DNA from: CAYXVJ01 sp050309435
GTDB lineage: Bacteria; Bacillota; Clostridia; Saccharofermentanales; Fastidiosipilaceae
DNA length: 64,000 nucleotides
Direction of reading: 5' to 3'
NCBI GenBank assembly: GCA_050309435.1
Contig: JBNRMJ010000003.1
Span: 1 to 64,000, forward strand
The translations under genes were made by a program, and so were the position numbers. This document shows positions 60,324-64,000 of this stretch, in pieces (within the stretch, counting starts at the first letter, position 1; each line of letters starts with the position of its first letter). A model generated the notes under the pieces. That model had not been told where the DNA came from. It saw nothing but the letters and a program-made list of their open reading frames with translations, and searched no databases.

Positions 60324-61688
60324 TTAGAGCTCCGGCAGGATAGGATCGTCGTCTTGATCCGACAGGTCTTCGGGCACGACATCAGGCGCGGCAAACGGCG
60401 GATCTGCCGTGAACGCCGGGTCAAACGAAGCCTCCTGCATTTCTTCTTCGAGCTTACGATCTTCCGTTTCGCGGTAATCGGAAGCCACTTCCTCGGCCCG
60501 CTTCGAGACCTGATCGAGGGTCTTTCTCGCGAAATCCCGTCCGCCAAGGCCAAACGCGAGGGCAAAGGCCACCGACAGACCCAGCATCATATAGCTGAAG
60601 GCTGTATTGATGGTCGAAGCCGCGATATTCAGTTGATCGAAAACAATGAATAAAGCCAATATCATGATGGTTACCTTGGCCAGAATGGCTACACCGCGAG
60701 AATCCCTTAATTTCAGCTTGATAAAGCTTTCCAGCCAGCTGGCGAGGAACAAGGCGGCCAGCAGGATCACTACCGAGACCAGAACGTTGGGCAGATACGT
60801 AATAATGGCGGCGCCGATCATCTGCAGGATTTCAAGCCGGATGACGTTCAGACCTTCGACGATGAAAAAGAGCAGGATCACGATCTGCGCGAGGCGTCCG
60901 ACCAGCTTCGAGAGCGAAAACTTCGGCAGCGAAACGTCCGAGGGCATCAGGTCGGAAATCCACTTGTCCGCTCCTACGCCTTCAAGCAGTTGAGTCAGCA
61001 GATTTCCGACGAAACGGGCGATGAATGCACCAAGAGTGATGAGCACCAGCGCCATGAGAAGCTGAGGAATGAAAACGAAAATCTGATTCAGCATAGAGAT
61101 TGCCGGCAGAGAAATCGCTTCAATCTTCAAAGCCTGGAGTGACGCTATCACGATCGGGATGAGGATCAGGACATAAACGATATTGGCCACGATTGTCGAC
61201 AGACGAGGGGCGGAGGCGGCAGCGTCTGTTGCGGCTGTCTTCTTAGGCGACTGGAAACGATCCAGGCCGATCTTGCGAAGCAAAGGGATCAAGAGGTCGC
61301 GGATGATCTTGGCCACGAAAAAGCCGATAAACAGGATCAAAGCCGCCGCGAAAATGTTCGGGATGAAGTTGATGATGGCGTTTACCATGTTGCCGATGGG
61401 AGCCGCAACACCTTCCAGACCCAGATAAGCGAAAATGCTGGGTAAGAAGAGTATGAAAACGATGATAAAGACCAGACGCCCGAGGTAATCTACAGTGGTG
61501 GCCCCTTTCTTATCCTCCAGACTCACGCGGTTTAGTTTTTTATCCAGTTTCGTTGCTTTCAGGGCCTTCGTGACGATGACTTTAGCCAGCCAGCTGACCA
61601 AAAGGGCCAGCAGAAGGATCACGATGGCGGCGAGGATGCCGGGAATCGCATCCAGAACGGAATTTCCCAAATCTCGGAGATACTGCAT
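60324..61688 (-). CDS. Mechanosensitive-channel-like membrane protein with TM-helix repeats
   Basis: About 454 residues from ATG 61688, which fits AAAGGA upstream better than the codon 9 bases before it. The protein contains several copies of the helix motif seen in the conserved TM helix family, related to MscS-type channels (AIVILLLALLVSWLAKVIVT, AALILFIGFFVAKIIRDLLI, ALVLITLGAFIARFVGNLL, SVVILLAALFLASWLESFI), each followed by a basic or charged loop. There is no MscS beta domain, so it is not a standard channel. The C-terminal 60 residues are acidic (EEEMQEASFDPAF). A role in osmotic stress is suggested by family only. It leads the minus-strand run that ends at 58236. Confidence 0.8.
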   Translation of the reverse strand: MQYLRDLGNSVLDAIPGILAAIVILLLALLVSWLAKVIVTKALKATKLDKKLNRVSLEDKKGATTVDYLGRLVFIIVFILFLPSIFAYLGLEGVAAPIGNMVNAIINFIPNIFAAALILFIGFFVAKIIRDLLIPLLRKIGLDRFQSPKKTAATDAAASAPRLSTIVANIVYVLILIPIVIASLQALKIEAISLPAISMLNQIFVFIPQLLMALVLITLGAFIARFVGNLLTQLLEGVGADKWISDLMPSDVSLPKFSLSKLVGRLAQIVILLFFIVEGLNVIRLEILQMIGAAIITYLPNVLVSVVILLAALFLASWLESFIKLKLRDSRGVAILAKVTIMILALFIVFDQLNIAASTINTAFSYMMLGLSVAFALAFGLGGRDFARKTLDQVSKRAEEVASDYRETEDRKLEEEMQEASFDPAFTADPPFAAPDVVPEDLSDQDDDPILPEL

Positions 61689-61905
61689 AATACACATCCT
61701 TTCAATTGATAGACTTTGATCTCAGATGGACATGGCCTTGGCCGGTGATTGCTTTGCTCCTGTGATTCATATAACAATCTTAGAGAATAATATCGTGCTC
61801 TTCAAATTCAAACGCAACATTTGGCAAAAACTAAACAGAATCTCGCAAGTTCGGCTCAGTCGATTGTATGAATTTCCACTATTCTTAGGCCGGAGGTGGT
61901 TCTTA

Positions 61906-62940
61906 ATGGATAAAGATTACAAACTGGATGTGACTGAATACACAGCTGACGATCGTCGTTTAAAAGATGTCTTTGGGGCAGATTTCGATTTGGGCGTAGC
62001 CGTCAACCCGCGCGTACTGGAGGAATCCGGCGATCTGGTCGCCCGGCATTTCAACAGTTTAACTTGCGAGAACGAGATGAAACCTTCGTCGCTTTATGAT
62101 AAGAACCAATGCTTTGATTTTACGAGTGCCGATATCGTTGCCAACTTCGCCCGAGAGCACGGCATGAAGCTGCGCGGTCATACTCTTGTCTGGCATAACC
62201 AGACACCGGGCTGGTTTTTTCTGGATGAAAAGCAGGAAAAGAAGCTAACGCCGGACGCATTGCTCGCTCGTTTAAGGATGCATCTGGAAACCGTGCTGCC
62301 ACGTTATCGCGACGTGACGAGCTGCTGGGATCTGGTGAACGAAGCGGTTTCGGACGACGGACCGGGCATACTTCGCGAAAGTCCCTGGCGGGCCATCCTG
62401 GGCGATCGCTATCTGGAGCGTATTTTTACTCTGGCTCGGGATATCGATCCGGACATGCCTTTTTTCTATAACGATTACAACGAGGCCGAAGCCGGTAAAC
62501 GCAGCCGCATGATTCAAATGCTCCGGGAGCTGAAAGCGGCCGGTTTAGAGCCTGACGGCATCGGCATGCAGTGTCACTGGAATCTTTACTACCCCGGGAA
62601 AGACGCGATCCGGGCCGCGATCGAGGATTTTGCCGCATTGGATCTAAAGCTTCATATCACGGAACTGGATGTATCTGTCTATCGCTCGCGCGAAGATGTT
62701 GCCATCGCAGGTCTGAGCAGCGAACTCGAAGAACTACAGGCCGAACGTTATGCCGAGATATTCTCTATCTTCCGGGAATACAAGCGGGTCATCGAAAACG
62801 TCAGTCTCTGGGGAATGTCGGATCAACGCTCCTGGCTCAATCATTTTCCGGTCAAAAACAGACCGGACCATCCGCTCTTATTTAGTAAGGATAGCCGGAT
62901 GAAAGCCGCAGGCAAGCGCCTCTTGTCATTCGGCGAATAA
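61906..62940 (+). CDS. Cytoplasmic GH10 endo-1,4-beta-xylanase
   Basis: 344 residues from ATG 61906, directly after CGGAGGTGG; the frame is open for 60 more codons upstream, which is not coding. It hydrolyses internal beta-1,4-xylosidic bonds. The two catalytic Glu are E146 (acid/base, SCWDLVNEAVSD) and E253 (nucleophile, LHITELDVSVY); GHTLVWHNQTPGWF and the start DFDLGVAV fit GH10. No signal peptide is present, so it acts on xylo-oligosaccharides already imported, as in intracellular GH10 enzymes of Firmicutes. The LacI regulator downstream is a natural partner. Beta-xylosidase genes are not in the window. Confidence 0.95.
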   Translation: MDKDYKLDVTEYTADDRRLKDVFGADFDLGVAVNPRVLEESGDLVARHFNSLTCENEMKPSSLYDKNQCFDFTSADIVANFAREHGMKLRGHTLVWHNQTPGWFFLDEKQEKKLTPDALLARLRMHLETVLPRYRDVTSCWDLVNEAVSDDGPGILRESPWRAILGDRYLERIFTLARDIDPDMPFFYNDYNEAEAGKRSRMIQMLRELKAAGLEPDGIGMQCHWNLYYPGKDAIRAAIEDFAALDLKLHITELDVSVYRSREDVAIAGLSSELEELQAERYAEIFSIFREYKRVIENVSLWGMSDQRSWLNHFPVKNRPDHPLLFSKDSRMKAAGKRLLSFGE

Positions 62941-62992
62941 AGACGGGGGAGAGTTTAGACAGATTAACGTTTTTCCTTATCTTAGCTTGCTG

Positions 62993-63022
62993 TTAACTTA
63001 AACTTAAGTAAACTGAAGTTAA
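62993..63022. promoter_or_regulatory. AT-rich inverted repeat upstream of the LacI-family gene
   Basis: TTAACTT (62993-62999) and AAGTTAA (63016-63022) are inverted repeats 16 bases apart, overlapped by CTTAAGT in the middle. It is close to the regulator start (about 45 bases upstream) and may be an autoregulatory site or part of an AT-rich promoter. The match to LacI-family operators (CG-centred) is poor. Confidence 0.35.
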
Positions 63023-63064
63023 TTATCAGTTAATATTTTGGTTTTTACGTAAGCGAGGTATTCA

Positions 63065-64000
63065 ATGAACCGACGAAAAAAAGTAACCATGTCCGATATT
63101 GCCATGCGACTGGACGTGAGCATCGTCACGGTTTCAAAAGCTCTGGCAGGAAAGGACGGCGTCGGTCCCGAGCTTCGCCGGGACATTCTCGAGCTGGCTA
63201 AAGAACTGGGTTATGTTCAACGGATCTCGCGACCGGCAGAAGATATGCTTCCGGGGTTAGAGGCGAAGCTAAATCACAACATCGGGATCCTGGTCCCGAA
63301 GAATTATTTTCAGAACAGCAACTCTTACTATTTTGACCTCTATCAGATGCTGGTCAAACAGTTGGTCGACCGGGGCCATTTCGGTATCGTGGAAATCGTC
63401 AGTAACGAAGAAGACCTTCGTTGTAAGTCGCCACATTTCCTTCTGGGTAATCATGTTGCGGGGATTATTGTGCTGGGGCAGTTTAGTAAAGCCTATGTCG
63501 AGATGCTTAGATCAACGGGCGTACCTCTGATTTGTCTGGACTTCAACCATTCGGATGAAGATGAAGATGCCATCGTTCAAGACAACATCACCGGGGGTTT
63601 TATGGCGACGGAACACCTGATCCTGCAGGGACACAAAAAGATCGCCTTCCTGGGATCCATCCGGCAGACGACCAGTATTATGGATCGCTATCTGGGCTAT
63701 CACAAAGCGCTATTGACATATGGGCTGGCCGGAGATTACGAATATATCATCGAAGATCGAAACGATGCAGGTATCTTTTTGGAGATGAAGCTGCCCGAGG
63801 ATCGGCCGACGGCTGTCTTTTCCAACTCCGACGAATCGGCTTATCTTCTGATGAAGCAACTGGAAAAAGAGGGCATTCGCGTGCCCGAAGATTTGTCGAT
63901 TGTCGGCTTTGACGATTCGCTCTACGCAAAAATGACAACCCCGCCACTGACGACCGTGAAAATCGATCGGGAAGTGATGTGCGAGATCACCGTGCAGGAC
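63065..64000 (+). CDS. LacI-family transcriptional regulator, 3' end beyond window
   Basis: 312 codons are visible from ATG 63065, the last codon ends exactly at the window edge, and no stop is reached; the family is usually 330-345 residues, so about 25-35 are missing. The N-terminal helix-turn-helix is clear (VTMSDIAMRLDVSIVTVSKALAG, about residues 7-29), followed by the hinge and a periplasmic-binding-protein-like sensor (INI-type: NIGILVPKNYF, DNITGGFMATEHLI, GHKKIAFLGS, FSNSDESAYLL, LSIVGFDDS). Sitting 124 bases after the xylanase gene, it most likely controls xylan or xylo-oligosaccharide use. AGCGAGG precedes the start. Confidence 0.93.
   Translation, partial: MNRRKKVTMSDIAMRLDVSIVTVSKALAGKDGVGPELRRDILELAKELGYVQRISRPAEDMLPGLEAKLNHNIGILVPKNYFQNSNSYYFDLYQMLVKQLVDRGHFGIVEIVSNEEDLRCKSPHFLLGNHVAGIIVLGQFSKAYVEMLRSTGVPLICLDFNHSDEDEDAIVQDNITGGFMATEHLILQGHKKIAFLGSIRQTTSIMDRYLGYHKALLTYGLAGDYEYIIEDRNDAGIFLEMKLPEDRPTAVFSNSDESAYLLMKQLEKEGIRVPEDLSIVGFDDSLYAKMTTPPLTTVKIDREVMCEITVQD

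Noticed and set aside
1..64000. CRISPR arrays, tRNA or rRNA genes, prophage or insertion-sequence transposases
   Set aside because: No regularly spaced repeats, no tRNA-like arms with CCA-flanked acceptor stems and no transposase motifs were seen; the only mobile element is the group II intron end at the left edge.

Overview
The window reads as the chromosome of an anaerobic, saccharolytic low-to-mid GC Gram-positive bacterium (Bacillota, class Clostridia; an Oscillospirales or Saccharofermentans-like lineage is my guess, not demonstrated). The reasons are strong GGAGG-type ribosome binding sites, a DnaD plus DnaI/DnaC-like helicase loader pair, a PerR-type regulator with all five metal-site residues, pyruvate:ferredoxin oxidoreductase, a VPQTG cell-wall anchored protein, the 65-residue zinc-type L28, and plant or glycan polysaccharide enzymes (GH10, GH92). 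I see no tRNA, rRNA, CRISPR or prophage.

Layout. 1-125 is the 3' end (domains V and VI) of a group II intron that enters from the left. 154-5773 is a self-contained exporter operon: an ArsR-type regulator with a very long N-terminal domain, two half-size ABC exporters, and a small membrane protein. 5792-9251 holds a DUF4203-like membrane protein, a fused phosphoglycerate kinase-triosephosphate isomerase and ferritin. 9422-13628 is a 1225-residue surface stalk protein with six Spy0128-type isopeptide repeats and its upstream region. 13629-20945 holds a metallophosphoesterase, PFOR, and the dnaD/dnaI-like pair. 21052-27629 is housekeeping: manA, acpS, a degenerate NlpC/P60-like membrane protein, rpmB, perR, M18 aminopeptidase, MutT-type Nudix, A24 peptidase. 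27630-28222 is a gene-free stretch with tandem DnaA boxes. 28223-34880 is a GlmU-like protein with decayed active sites, then pth, mfd and a phosphoesterase. 34989-37882 is an ECF sigma/anti-sigma pair and a rubredoxin-reductase-like flavoprotein.

38307-46575 is the most interesting metabolic locus: an LplA/LplB/YtcP-type oligosaccharide ABC importer followed by a LarA-family nickel-pincer epimerase/racemase, a PfkB (KdgK-like) sugar kinase and a decarboxylating 6-phosphogluconate dehydrogenase. I infer a route for sugar acids (aldonates) into the pentose phosphate pool through a LarA-type epimerisation. The remainder (46634-64000) carries pyrG, a cytoplasmic GH92 mannosidase, a P-type ATPase, dCMP deaminase, a short ProB, PBP1A, several membrane proteins, a cytoplasmic GH10 xylanase and a LacI-family regulator cut by the window edge.

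Most gene identities rest on family motifs read by eye. Start codons were moved from the longest ORF to the codon with a proper Shine-Dalgarno where the sequence decides it. Promoters and operators are pattern-based predictions.
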